DNA of 64,000 bases from Ophioderma brevispina (taxonomy: Eukaryota; Echinodermata; Ophiuroidea; Amphilepidida; Ophiodermatidae). The stretch lies in the NCBI GenBank assembly GCA_023653785.1, contig JAMKCH010084931.1, forward strand, positions 32,838-96,837. Reading direction: 5' to 3'. How positions within the stretch are numbered: position 1 is the stretch's first letter; every line of letters starts with the position of its first letter. This document shows positions 24,634-37,000 of this stretch, in pieces. A program made the position numbers and the translations under genes. The notes under the pieces are model-generated. The model was given only the letters and a program-made list of their open reading frames with translations. It searched no databases and was not told the DNA's origin.

Positions 24634-25078
24634 TCACATATGGGCTTCAGATGTGCCGTTAAGACCTCCAGACTTAGACCCCATGTTTGTGCTGGTCGCC
24701 GCCGATTTTCCCGTTGCTCGACTTGGTAAGCAGCATCTGAAACCCAAGTAAAGACGTAATGTCTCTCTAACGTCTTCCTGTCTTGCACAGAAAAGAATGA
24801 AGACAGCTACTCCTTGAAGTGAGTTGCACAGGCAGAAGATTAGGGAGAAAACAAATTTTGCATCTTCGATAGCAAAAAATCCAAACACCCACGTCAGTCC
24901 CATCAATACTGAGATAGCAAAAGCATTCAGGAGCCTTCTTTTAATGGTATTGCTGCCTATTTTGGTGTTACTCAACTTATACATCACCATGCCAAATGTA
25001 ATGAAGTTATGCAACAGAATAATGGCTATGGGGAGGATGACGCCGAAGTACAAAGATGGTCCTGTAGCAGCAAAACAA
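24634..25078 (-). CDS. aGPCR exon 13: TM5-TM7, C-tail and stop
   Basis: Acceptor TTTTACAG. It encodes CFAATGPSLYFGVILPIAI (ECL2/TM5), LLNAFAISVLMGLTWVFGFF (TM6, GLTW motif) and FSLIFCLCNSLQGVAVFILF (TM7, NSLQG motif). A cytoplasmic tail of about 45 residues rich in Ser, Thr and Gly ends SEAHM, then TGA (24636-24634). GLTW and NSLQG are diagnostic of adhesion-class receptors. The tail is short, with no obvious PDZ-binding end. No clear polyadenylation signal was placed. Confidence 0.93.
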
Positions 25079-28000
25079 CTGTAAAATGGGAAACACAAAA
25101 CAAAAATTAGGACTTTTTTGGTGAACACTTGATTTTGTAAATATCTGTTTGTTTTTCGTTTTATATATAATTCTCACACGCAGTCTCTTTATCGAGAGTA
25201 TGTTTTAAAATGCATACTAACTATAAAGGTACATGTCTTTTTTTTATTTAATCATTATTCCTTTCTTGTGAGATAAAATTGTTTAATATACACTGTCCTA
25301 GAAAGGTTATACCAACTGTAAAATATATACAATGTCCTACAAAGGTTATACCAACCGTAAAATATTAGTGCATAAAAATGTAATATACCAAACTCAAAAT
25401 AATTTTCCCTAGTGCTAAGACGTGATACTAATTGGGCGATAGATGTGAATCTGATACAGATGTAAGGTTCAAATTCACTCTAGACCTATAGATGAATATT
25501 CATCGGTCATCAATTACATCATGCCTTCATAGCTTAGACATTTGGAGCGCTCAACGTGAAAGCGGGAGGCCCTGGTTCAAATCCCGGTTGGGAAAATACT
25601 TTTTCATTTCTTGGCTATCTTGAAGAAAATATTAACTACTCCTCACCAAATCTATTATTATTTTCAACTAATAAACTGACTTACTACTCCAAGTGCTTGT
25701 AAGTGTCGAATCCTGCGCCGAGAGATACTGCGGTAATCAAGAGTGGTAATCCTAATTCAAAATAATAGACGAATAATACAACAATATAAACAAACACAAT
25801 TACTTAAGATTGATATGCCGATTTCATCATATTCTCAGCATAAAATATCGCTTTAGTTGTTTATCTTTATTAACTTATATAATTATCTATACAACATTAT
25901 GATGCAAATGAACGTGTTTCTTACCCCAAGCAAGTAATGATGCTTTCAGCATAAAATGCGTTGGTTGAGCGTTAAACACTTTGACAAACTTAAGGTACAT
26001 GTTATGGGCTTCCACGCCCATCCACATGAGACTAGACAGCGTTAAGAAATGCAACAGAGCAGCTACAATAATACACACAATCTTGCTTGATGTCTGATCG
26101 ATTCCCACCAGAAACACGCCGTAGAGGAAAAATAATGCTGTGCACAATTGAATGAGAATCTTTCTAGGTATGGCACTGGAGCCAATTCGTAAACGTCTGT
26201 GGTGCATTACAGATAATGAAATTATATGGAATGAATAGACTTTGAAAGATTATAACAGTATTTCCTATTGGAATTATAATATTACGTTTCAAAACTAAAA
26301 TACTATTCTGCCTATGCACTTATTGAATCCGTATAGAATGTACGTAATTTATAGGTAAAATTTGCAGATACAAAATTCAGATTTTGCACTTACAAGGAAA
26401 CTTTGTGAGTGTATATATGTCCCTTCTAAATGAGTTATTAACTAATTATTTGAACAAAAGCAAACTATATCCGAATTTTCGCCATTATTCACTTGAAATT
26501 TATTATTTACCAAAACCGCTCTTACTTAACACTTATAAGGTCTTAATTAGAACTGCAATCCGTTTGTGCATAAGGCGGGCCTCTGAAAACAACTTTGCCG
26601 TTGGAATTTTTTACAAAAAACTCTGGTCATTGATGGGTACATCAACACGACCACGTAACAGGGAAAAATGAAAATCGGTCATATAGATTCAAATGGCGGT
26701 CCAAAAACCTATTTTTACGATGTTCAGCAAATTATCCCGTCCAAAAACTAAAAACAAATTTTCCGAAGGACTTTGTTCATAAAATTTGGCTCATAATAGT
26801 AGGACATAAATACAATTACATTGCTGCAATAAAAATTCAAAAAAGTTACTCCAGTACGATTTAAGGGGCAAAACAAATTTTAAATAATGCCACCAAAATG
26901 CTTATGTATGCTAATTAGTTTTAAATTGCCGTGGCCAATTTGAATATTTTTCCACCAAAATATGCGCAACTGATATTTAGGCAATTACATAAAATTTTGG
27001 GCAAAAATAATTTAGCGTTAAATCATCGCGCTCGAAAAACGAACCCACATAAACCCCATGCACTTTTAAGTGTTAATAATCACAAAAATGCCTAGTGGGT
27101 AAAATGACGAAAATACAGACCTTCCTGAATCACTTGACGATGTTTTTTCTTTTATGCGACCCATAAAACATATAAACAGTTTTCCTTACGTTTGCAATGT
27201 AATTATCATTAATATCTTTTGAATTTACCTGAAAGCAACAAATATGGCCAAAGTAAGAAACAGTGCAAACATCGATAGACCACATCCAATTTTGCTTATT
27301 AAATCCAGAACGAAATGTGAACTTTCGTAGGTGGCGTCCTGCAATACAATAAAATTGAGTTTATTAATTTAATGATGTATAATCAAGAGTGAGCCTGGAG
27401 TAGGTAATAATCGTCTTTTCTAATCAAAATACATTTTAAACACTTTTTTGTTCACTGTCACTCCCGTTTGTGGTTTTTTTTTTTTTTTTTTTTGGGGGGG
27501 GGGGTACTTCGGACTTCTTCGGACCCAACCTGATTATCCCTGTTTAAAAAATATCGCATCGAAAAGTCCGGCAATTGAATAAATCATATCTTCCTAGACC
27601 TAGAAGTGCTGGCTAGAAGTCGGGACTCTTGGGTGTAGATTTGAATTAACACGTGATTGATGTCTGCTTTATTATTTGTTGGTGTGGGTCACCAAGTTTA
27701 ATTGGACGATTCTTACCCAATGTCTCTGGACTGTTAATTCTTTAGAATGGATTATTTTATAATCGAGGGTCGCGTGGCGAAATCAACGAGAAAATGCATT
27801 TTTCAGTGCTGTAAGTTTTAGGTGTAATGGGCTTGTGCGGTAAACATCTAAGTGTCCATCAGTGAGCTCGCTGATTCAAGATGGCCGTCCGACCTCTAGC
27901 CTTTTATTACTCTATCTCTATGTTCTTACCACGAGGACAGCAAAATTAGTGAGATGATTACAATGACAAAGCACTTTATCAGCTCGTGTCTTATTGACGA

Positions 28001-31000
28001 ATCGACATCCTTCATTAGACCAGCCAGAAATATTAAAGTCCCAAAAGACACACTGGGGATTTTCTCCGGATGTCTGAGATTTCGAAAAGAATATAATTTT
28101 TGTTATAATTACAAAATATTCTCTAAGTCGCCTAGTGCCCTCAGCATTTTATACAATTTTAAAAACTAAACCGTGTTGTTTTTTAGGTAATATCACGTAA
28201 ACATATCAATCGGCGGGAATATGCAACATCAGTCGTAAGTCATAAGTGACATTTTGCCGAAATTGAGGTTTTACACAAGTGACGATAATAATAATAATAA
28301 TAAGAAAAATAACAGTTCTTGATATAGCGCCTCCTGCAGAGGCCTCTTAGCGCTTACTAGAAATGGAGCATATAAAAATATTAATACACAACTACAAAAA
28401 TAGATAAAATTCTAATGTTTACAACAACAATATATAATCAATTCTACACCCTTTCAGAAATAACTTTAAATTTCAATTAGAAATTCAAACATATGATTGT
28501 GACCACAGAATATAATCATGAAAGACAGATCCGAGTTGCCTCCCATACTAAGAACTATGGGGATACACCTGAATCGTCAGCGTTAGGAACTTGTGTATGT
28601 ACCCCACAGCAACATCGGTTAAGTCTTGACTTTACCAGGGGGGGGGGGGGGGCTGGATTCAGATGCCTCTAACCCCTACCTAACTGATGAAAACACTATC
28701 CTAGTCAACCGGATTGGATGAAAGGTAGAGAATAAGAAAAAGGAAAACAAAAAATCACCGACTTATAAGTATTGATCATGTGATTGGACTCATCAGAACA
28801 GATACATCACTGCGAAAATGTTGTGTAAATAGGATGTCTTCATACGTGACTTGAAAATAGTTGCTGACTGAGCTAGCGGATACTGTTAGGGAGTTTTTCC
28901 ATAAATAGCTGCGCGTAATCCAAAGATCTCTATCCCCATAGAACTTTGTTGAGATTTGATGATTTTACTCACTGGGAGCAGAAGATGATCTCAAGGTTCC
29001 GGTGGTGAATACAGCTGGATGGGCTCAGATGTATAGGCAGGTGACATGCTGTGAATTGCCTTATAAGTGGAGAGTAAGAATTTAAAACCGCCCTCTGTTT
29101 AATTGGAGCCAATGCACTTGGGGGTTGAGAGCTGGGGTATATGGTCTCTTCGACGGATTTTAAGGCAAGACGGGCACTGCATTTTGAAAACTCGCTGAAC
29201 CTTGGTCAATTCTCTTCTGGAATGCCATAAAGCAGATTTGGCAGAATAAACAGCCTAGATGTAACAAGGCGTGACCAATCGATGGTAGATTTTTCATCAA
29301 GGTACTGTCGAAGCTGCCCATTTCTTATTTAATCCCAAGCAGCTTGCTAAGCTGTTACATGATTGATCATTTTAGTGATGAGTCTAAGTTGACACCAAGG
29401 TTCCGTGCTTCAGCTGACGATGTAAACAAATTGCCAATGGATCATAGTTGGCGTGAGAGTTGCTAGCCCTCTACTAAATGAGAGGCGACAGTACCACATC
29501 TCCGTCTTCTTGTCATTTAATAAATATCAGCTTGTTGGATTTGACACCAGGATCTGATGTCTGCAATGCATGTTTCAAAAATCTTTTTTATGGCTGCCTC
29601 ACGATCGGAGGGTCGAAAGTCAGGTAGAGCTGGGTGTCTCAGCGTAAACAACAATTGAATACCGTGGGCAATTAAGTATCCTTTAGTGGGGCACTGGACA
29701 AGATGAAGTCATCGGTCCCAGTAACGAGCCCGGTGGGACTCCACAATCTACCGCCACAGATCTACGAAGAACCTCTGACTGATATAGATTGATTCGGCCA
29801 TCTAGGTAAGACGAGAACCAACTTAGTGCTTTCCAGTAATCCATACCGTTCAGTTAGACGGGTTAGGCTCTGTTTGTGGTTTATGGTGTCGAAGGCGGCG
29901 GCACTGAAGTCCAGTAACAATGATACGTATAATACACATTTTAAGATATGTTAAAACGTAAATTCATACTGTTAATTCTGAATAATTAACCAATTAGCCT
30001 AAAATACATTGAGTGCAGTTTTAAGATATTTGGTCATTGTTATGTTATCAGTGCAACAACATTAGAAGTGGCACTTGCTAGGTGTTGCCACTCTCAATTT
30101 TGATACTTGTGAGTGCAACACCGTCATAAGTGCCACACTTGTTGTTCTATTTTCTTTTTTTTTTAATTTTCAAACTGAAAATGCTCGAAAGTAATAAAAA
30201 GACATTCTACCTTTTATTTTGTAATGGTGTGAGAATAAGACAAATATGATGAAACAAGGTAAATAATGCACTTATGATGGTGTTGCACTGAAAGTAATCG
30301 TGAGTGCAACATCATCGCAAATGGCACTTTAGATGGTGTTGCACTCATCACTATATTAGGTTGTGCACTTACGATATCTTTAAAAGTAAATAACTTTACT
30401 TTTTATTTTTAACACTGATTATATGTTTTGTATTGATAAATGTAAACTGTATAATATTCCCACCAAGTTTTGTGTCTACTGGAAATCGATGGGAACAAAA
30501 GGCACAAGAATGCTTCCCCTGTAAAATTAGCCAAAACGTACTTTAATACGATGATGTTGCACTCTGCCGACGATATGAATTGGAATTGGAATACGGTTGA
30601 GTAAGAAATGTGGTATAAAACATGTTATTACATTGTATATGTAATAACATGTTTTATACCACGGTTGAGTAAGAAATGTGGTATAAAACATGTTATTACA
30701 TATACAATGTAATAACATGTTTTATACCACATTTCTTACTCAACCGTGCATTGGTAGCTACGGCACAGTGTGCCCTCTCAATTAAATGTGTATAAGGTAA
30801 AAATCACTACTTACGGTAAATTCTAGAATAACAGGCTCAGATAAATTAGTGGTGTCCTGAATGCCAAAAATAATGGCGGACATTATATCTCCTCCAACTG
30901 CCTGGTTATTTAACTTCGTAGGAAATAATATATCACGACTGTGTACAACAAAGCTTATTCCCACTGGATCTGTGGAATATACCCGTTAAATAGAATGGCT

Positions 31001-34000
31001 TTTGTTAAGGTAATTATAGCCATTTTTGTTTAAATGTATGATATCCATTACGGGATATTCAGATTTAATTTAACAGTATACAGGGCGAGTCAAAAAAGGC
31101 AAAACCTCAAAAAATATATTTCGTTACAACCAAAGTAGCGCTAAAATTAATTACGGGATTAAGTATGACTCAGTCTATTTTTAAGCTTCTTTTAAGTAAG
31201 AACATGTTTTCAATTCGTCGTGTTAGTGCAATAAGGTAAGGTGGTGAGTACAATAGCTGCCATCTGTCAGAAATTCCATCAAACATACTATGCCAAGTCT
31301 TTCTCTGTTTTGGGGTTTCCTATTTTACTCGTCTTGTATCAGCCACTTTGTAAGTATATATGATCTAATGTAGTCATTTCGACCTCCCAGTGAAAAGCGT
31401 AGTGCAGGATTATAGCACATCGCACTCATCGTTCAATTGGTGCTAAGATTTTAACAAGTGTAAGAAATGTAGGTCTTTGTTCGCTATAAATGACACTATA
31501 GGACGGTTTCACGGGAGGTCAATAGGTTAACTTGCCCAGACCTGCCTCCAGAACAACCCAAGCATGTAGAGAATACAAAAGAAACACCTGCAGAAATATC
31601 TGAAATGTTCAGGTGAACCAGGTGCATGTATTGTATTCTTCGCAAGCGTGGATGATCTGGAGGGTAAACAAAAGTCCATTCAATATAATTTACCTTCCGC
31701 GTGAAAGGGTCCTATTAGCACTTGTAGATTTCGCATTAAAATTCGACAGTTTTGAAAAGCCATCGGTACAAAAAAACTTCACATATGGGTTCCTTTGTGA
31801 TTTCATAGGACGCGATTCACGATATTTTCGTATAAATGAGACGTTACCTTTTTAAAACAAACATTTTATAGTAGACAAAGAGAAAAAGGGCATTTATTTA
31901 CCATTTTCTGATGTGTTAAAAAGACCCACTGGGAGAGAAAGGGAAGTTCTACTTTGCTCCTGAGGAATCTCGTCATAGTTCTTATAAGTTTTGATGTCTT
32001 CCTCGCGGAAATCATTATCGCCTTTGTCATCGTTATGTAGTACAGCAAAGCTCAAATTAAAGTTGGATTGTTCGTCGGGATCTATTGCAATCGTTGTAAG
32101 AACAATGTTGGGTTCAATAACAGGTCCGATGCTCTGATTTAATCCAGTGCTTCTTGTTACCTGTTCTTCAAAGGCTTCTAGAATGTCCAAGAAATATGGG
32201 GCATTCGAAGTGGTTTCATCAGGATCAATGTCGGTACTCCCTGTACTATCTGCGGCTGCTACGACATTATCAGCTATGCCCACTACTATTGCGGTAACCT
32301 GAATTAGGCGAGTAGTTTTTTTTTTTATAGAAATTGATTATTGTTTGTTTATTTGTTACCCTACTTTGATTTTGCAGGCGATGATTTGAATAAAACGAAA
32401 TATATCGCATTGTAATAGATATTTAGTTAACCTCCTGTTATCAATTTCAACCACTCTATTTATGGTTACTTATTATATTTTTGAAAACACGAGCTAGATT
32501 TCAGAAAATACATTTAAAAAAATATTTTAAGAAATAAATAAAATAAAAAAAGAAATAAAACTCAAACAACAACAACGACAACGACGACAAAGAAACAATC
32601 GAGGCCGCCGAGAGTTACGAGCTCCCTTTAACAGGTCCTGTATTTTTTGTTTGTACATGCCCCTAGGACCCTGGGCCCGGCAGTGGCGTAACCAGCGAGA
32701 GGTGGGGGGGGGGGGGGGTCAGGGGGAAGATTGCCCCCCCCCCCCGACAACTAAAATTGGGACGGAGAAGCGAAACATGGGGAAGAGAAGAACGGGAGGA
32801 AGGAAGGGGAAGGAGATGGAGAGAGAAAAAGGGGAAAACAAAGGAAAAAAAAGAGAGAGAGAGAAGAAAAGTGCGAGGGAGAGAAGAGAAGGGAAGATGG
32901 AAGGAGAAGGTAAACGCGAGGAAGGGTGAGAAAAAAGGACAAGGGAGAAGAGGGACAGAGACGAAAGAGGGCAGAGAGGGCTTCATTGTAGCTTCAAACG
33001 AATTTATTGTGAATTTGTGGTCTGAAACACTCCTTTACCTTTTTTACCTTTTAAGATGGCAAAACCCACCAGGAGCTTCAAGGGGCTCCTGAACCCCAAT
33101 CGTGTAGGCCTTCGCAGTAAAATGCTCGCACTTTAATCATTCACCCAGCTGCAATCGGGAAACTTCTTGAGTCCCCCCCCCCCCGGGGGGGGGCTTAGAT
33201 CAGGTTACGCCCCGGGGCCCGGGGTCAATTACCCCTTTGACTCTTCTCTGCGGTACTGGCAACAACCACACAATAACCTAAAAGCTAGAAACACTAAGGT
33301 GCATGCAAATGCCAGCCAGATAGAGCAAACATTGGGGTTGAATTCTTGCAACTACGAGGGTATGTTTCTTTGCTCTTTCCATTCTAATCCACTAAGCCCG
33401 AAAGACAAACAATTCCATCTTTGCTAAGATAACGTCTTGAATGCGATCCTTGATTTCCTCTAAGGAACATTCAAAGCATTCTTATTTTTTCTTTTAATTA
33501 CACCAGATTTCAAGCTCCTAATTACCTCTGCATCAGGTGACACTACGTCGACAATATTCAACAATGTTTCGGCAACATCTTGAATTGAACCAATGGTTTC
33601 TTCGGGATCCTGCGTGGCATTTAGGAGAGCTTCAGCAACTTCTATTACGTTTTCTTCAGATACAGGTGTCTGAAATTTTAATTAAAATTCATACAAAAAG
33701 GTAAAAAAAAATCAATAAGAACGCAAACCATACAACAACTTAAAGCGACACAAGCACATTGTCAACAAAATAACGTGGAAGAACTCGGCCTGCGGTCTCG
33801 TTTTTCCACTTAAAATAATGGTCTATACCTTGGGTTATTTATTTGCTTTGATTCATTTGCATAAATGATAAATGTGAAAAATTGAAGAATAAGTAATATC
33901 ATTTACATATGAAATAAAAAGCGTTGGGCCTAAACTTTGAGCCTTGTGGAACCCCAACAGAAGTTTGTAAAAGACATGATTTAACATACGCGAAATTATG

Positions 34001-37000
34001 GTAACTGATAGAATAAATTCATCATACAATCCATATTTTGATATTGCATTACACACAGACACAGACATAATTATAGAGTATTAAATTACCTCGGCTAGCT
34101 CTTCTATGTCATACATATCCACTCCACCACAGCCCATAATTTCTGGTTCTTTCCAAATGGCACCAAGAATCCCATCTTCATTATTGCCATTACGAACTCT
34201 TCTGGATATTCCCCTTTAAGTATTGCGTAACAAGAAGTAAAAAAATATTGAAAAGTTTTTCCTCATGGATCAAAACAAACAAAACACACAAAAACCCTAA
34301 AATGTTTGATTTTAAACAAGCCTTCTTTATCATTTAAAAAAAGATTTTGGCTTACGATATTTGGTGTCAACTGCACATAAGTTAATAGAAAAAGCCGTCT
34401 GGTTAGCTTGTGTAACCGGCCACGACAAACCATCAGACGTTGACTCTGCCGGACACGGAGCTATTAAAAAGGAAAAAATAATGTTATAAGACTTGTCGTC
34501 TTTATCGTCATCGTCATCATCATCATCATCATTTTCATCAATAATTCTGGTGTTAAATTAAATTAAGGTGTCAGAAATTAAATCGTGATCAAGGACTGTA
34601 TTTGCCATCCTTATATAATTCTCTGATCCGACCCAAGGTCAACGGAGGTCAACAAAAGGGCAGTACATTACTATACGCTAAACCAACAAATTGAACTTGT
34701 ACTCAGACAAACATCATGGTGTGCTTTTCCAACAGCAATCACATTTTAAATTTGTTACCCCTGTGTAACCTTGAACTCCAAGCTGGGGGCCATGAAAGGG
34801 ATGGGGCAAGTGCTTCCATCAATGTTTTTGATTATCAAAGCATAAAGTACTTGTGTACCAAAATTCACAGTTTTATCCACATTTGCACACTCACATGATA
34901 TCTGTGCACTACAGTCCCCACTATTTGACCCTTCTGAATAGTTTATCTACCAGCACGTATGAACTTTCTACTTGATATGGACAAACGAACCATGAAAGCT
35001 CTCACTGTACCCAGTGTGTCTCTCGTCATTGTTTGGATGTAGCAACAGGGCGTTTGTAAAGTTGCTCTGTCTCTGTCTAAATATGTTAATAAAATAATTG
35101 TTAAGCGCTGTGATACTTGGTTTATTCTTGTAAGAGCGCTATATAAATGCCTGCATTGAAATTTTAACTACTTATTTCAAAACAAATATAAATTGTATAT
35201 GTATATATACCGGTCTGATGCTATCCGCTAGGAAAGCGATGGACACCTTTCGAACGTAACACTTACAGATTATATCTGTCGCTCCTCTACCAACCCAGTT
35301 TTGTGGCTCAGTTGGTTAGAGCGCCGTCACTAGTAATGCGGAGGTCGTCGGTTCGAATCCTGCCAAGCACATATGGGTTTTTTTCAACACTTGTGTGCGC
35401 TGGCCATCTCCAGGGAAAGATTAATAAATACCCACAAATACCTGCATTATTATTATTACACTCAAAAAGAAGATTGCAATGCAGATATATAATGTCGAAC
35501 TCACTCGTACCAAAGACAAATCGGAGCCTACTCTTATCCACTCCAAAGCAGCACAAAATACAGCAGTTGATACTGCGCGCGGCACATAATAATGGTATTA
35601 AAAAGTGCAAATTATATTTCAATGTGCACAAATTGTACGTAGGGCAATTGAACAAACTGAGTCATGGGCATTCAGTGGTTCCCTGTCAGCAACATCCGGT
35701 CCATCTGAGCTAGATAGCCTATTAAGATGGATAATAGAGTCACTCTGTTACTAAGACAAAACTACGCACTGATACAATACGACGAAGTTGTGACAACTTG
35801 GTGCTAGGTCAAGAAAGTCTACAAATCCAAGAGACAGGTCACTTACAAGCCTAAATCTGCTCAGATTGAAAGGACAATTGAAAAACCTTTAACAACTGGA
35901 ATGTCCCTGCACTGTTAACACACAAATAGAAGTATACATGTGATTGATCGTCTTTCGCATTCTGAAATTGGCTATTGGTGCATCTACTCGGCAATAAAAG
36001 GTGTCAATGATTGCTGCTGAAATGCAGAAAAACATGGTGGTCAACCGAGGAGTTTATGCCCCCCCGTTTAATAACAAACCAACTATCTATGCAGCCATTG
36101 ACAGTAGAGATGCAGAGGTAGATACGCCGGATGGAATGACTCTTTCCATGCAGCAATTTCATCAACTGTATTTCAGAAAGGGATTTAAGGACCCAATATT
36201 ATGTCCGTAATTTCACCATTACATCTGGACACAAAATCTAGTTCTAAGCTGAATGATGTACCGATAACTGGAGTAGAATTCCATCTATGCTATACTTGTA
36301 TCTTTGGGTCACATAAATTAAAAACAAGTCCACATATCCTTATTCCAAAGTCTTTCAACATGCAGACATGATAAAAGATTCAGAAGAATGTATCATTGCT
36401 TGATTAATGGGGAGAGCTAAAAACATGGAATTGACCAGTAATCATGATAATCATGATCACCATCCACCAGTGAAAACTCTAAAGCAGGTTCGTTAGTGCT
36501 GATTGCAGGATCTGAAGCATTTGCAGAGAAATGAAGCGAGCATGATATGATGGAAGCAGCCTCTATGTCTGACGCGCAAGCAACTATGAGTTTGCACGAT
36601 ATCTTGGCCACACCTCCATCACCAACCACCAGTGAAAACTCTAATGCAGATTCTTTAGTGCTGATTGAAGAATCGTAAGCATTTACAGAGAAATACAGCG
36701 AGCATGATGTGCCCTGTACTTCTGATGTGGTAGCAATTATGAGTGAGAACACAAACACGCAGGATGCAGAGAGGACAACTGTTTCTGAAACTACCCCCGG
36801 GGATGTTGACCACTCCGCAGCATGCAAAGCAACTGAACACTTCATCAACTAATTTATGCATCATTGCAGGCACTGCAAGACCCTGGAGCGGGGGGGGGGG
36901 GGCACAAGGGAAGTTACCTTGAATCAACAAATGAAGAGAAGAGACCACTTGACTATGTACATGCGCTACTACTTACCAGCGCATGAGTGCACGACACTTA

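Noticed and set aside
25525..25592. Functional tRNA gene
   Set aside because: Acceptor arms do not pair well and U33 is missing in the anticodon loop.
32651..33092. Glu/Arg/Lys-rich plus frame and Ser/Phe/Leu-rich minus frames
   Set aside because: Purine-rich low-complexity filling of the hAT miniature element, open in several frames at once.
35303..35713. 136-codon plus-strand frame starting MAQLVRAP
   Set aside because: The start is the translation of a tRNA-derived SINE head, a well-known artefact in gene predictions.
36417..36848. 143-codon minus-strand frame with repeated Ser/Leu-rich units
   Set aside because: The plus-strand reading (TSENSNADSLVLIEES) is more protein-like and fits the neighbouring relic; the repeat is explained by the 162-bp duplication.
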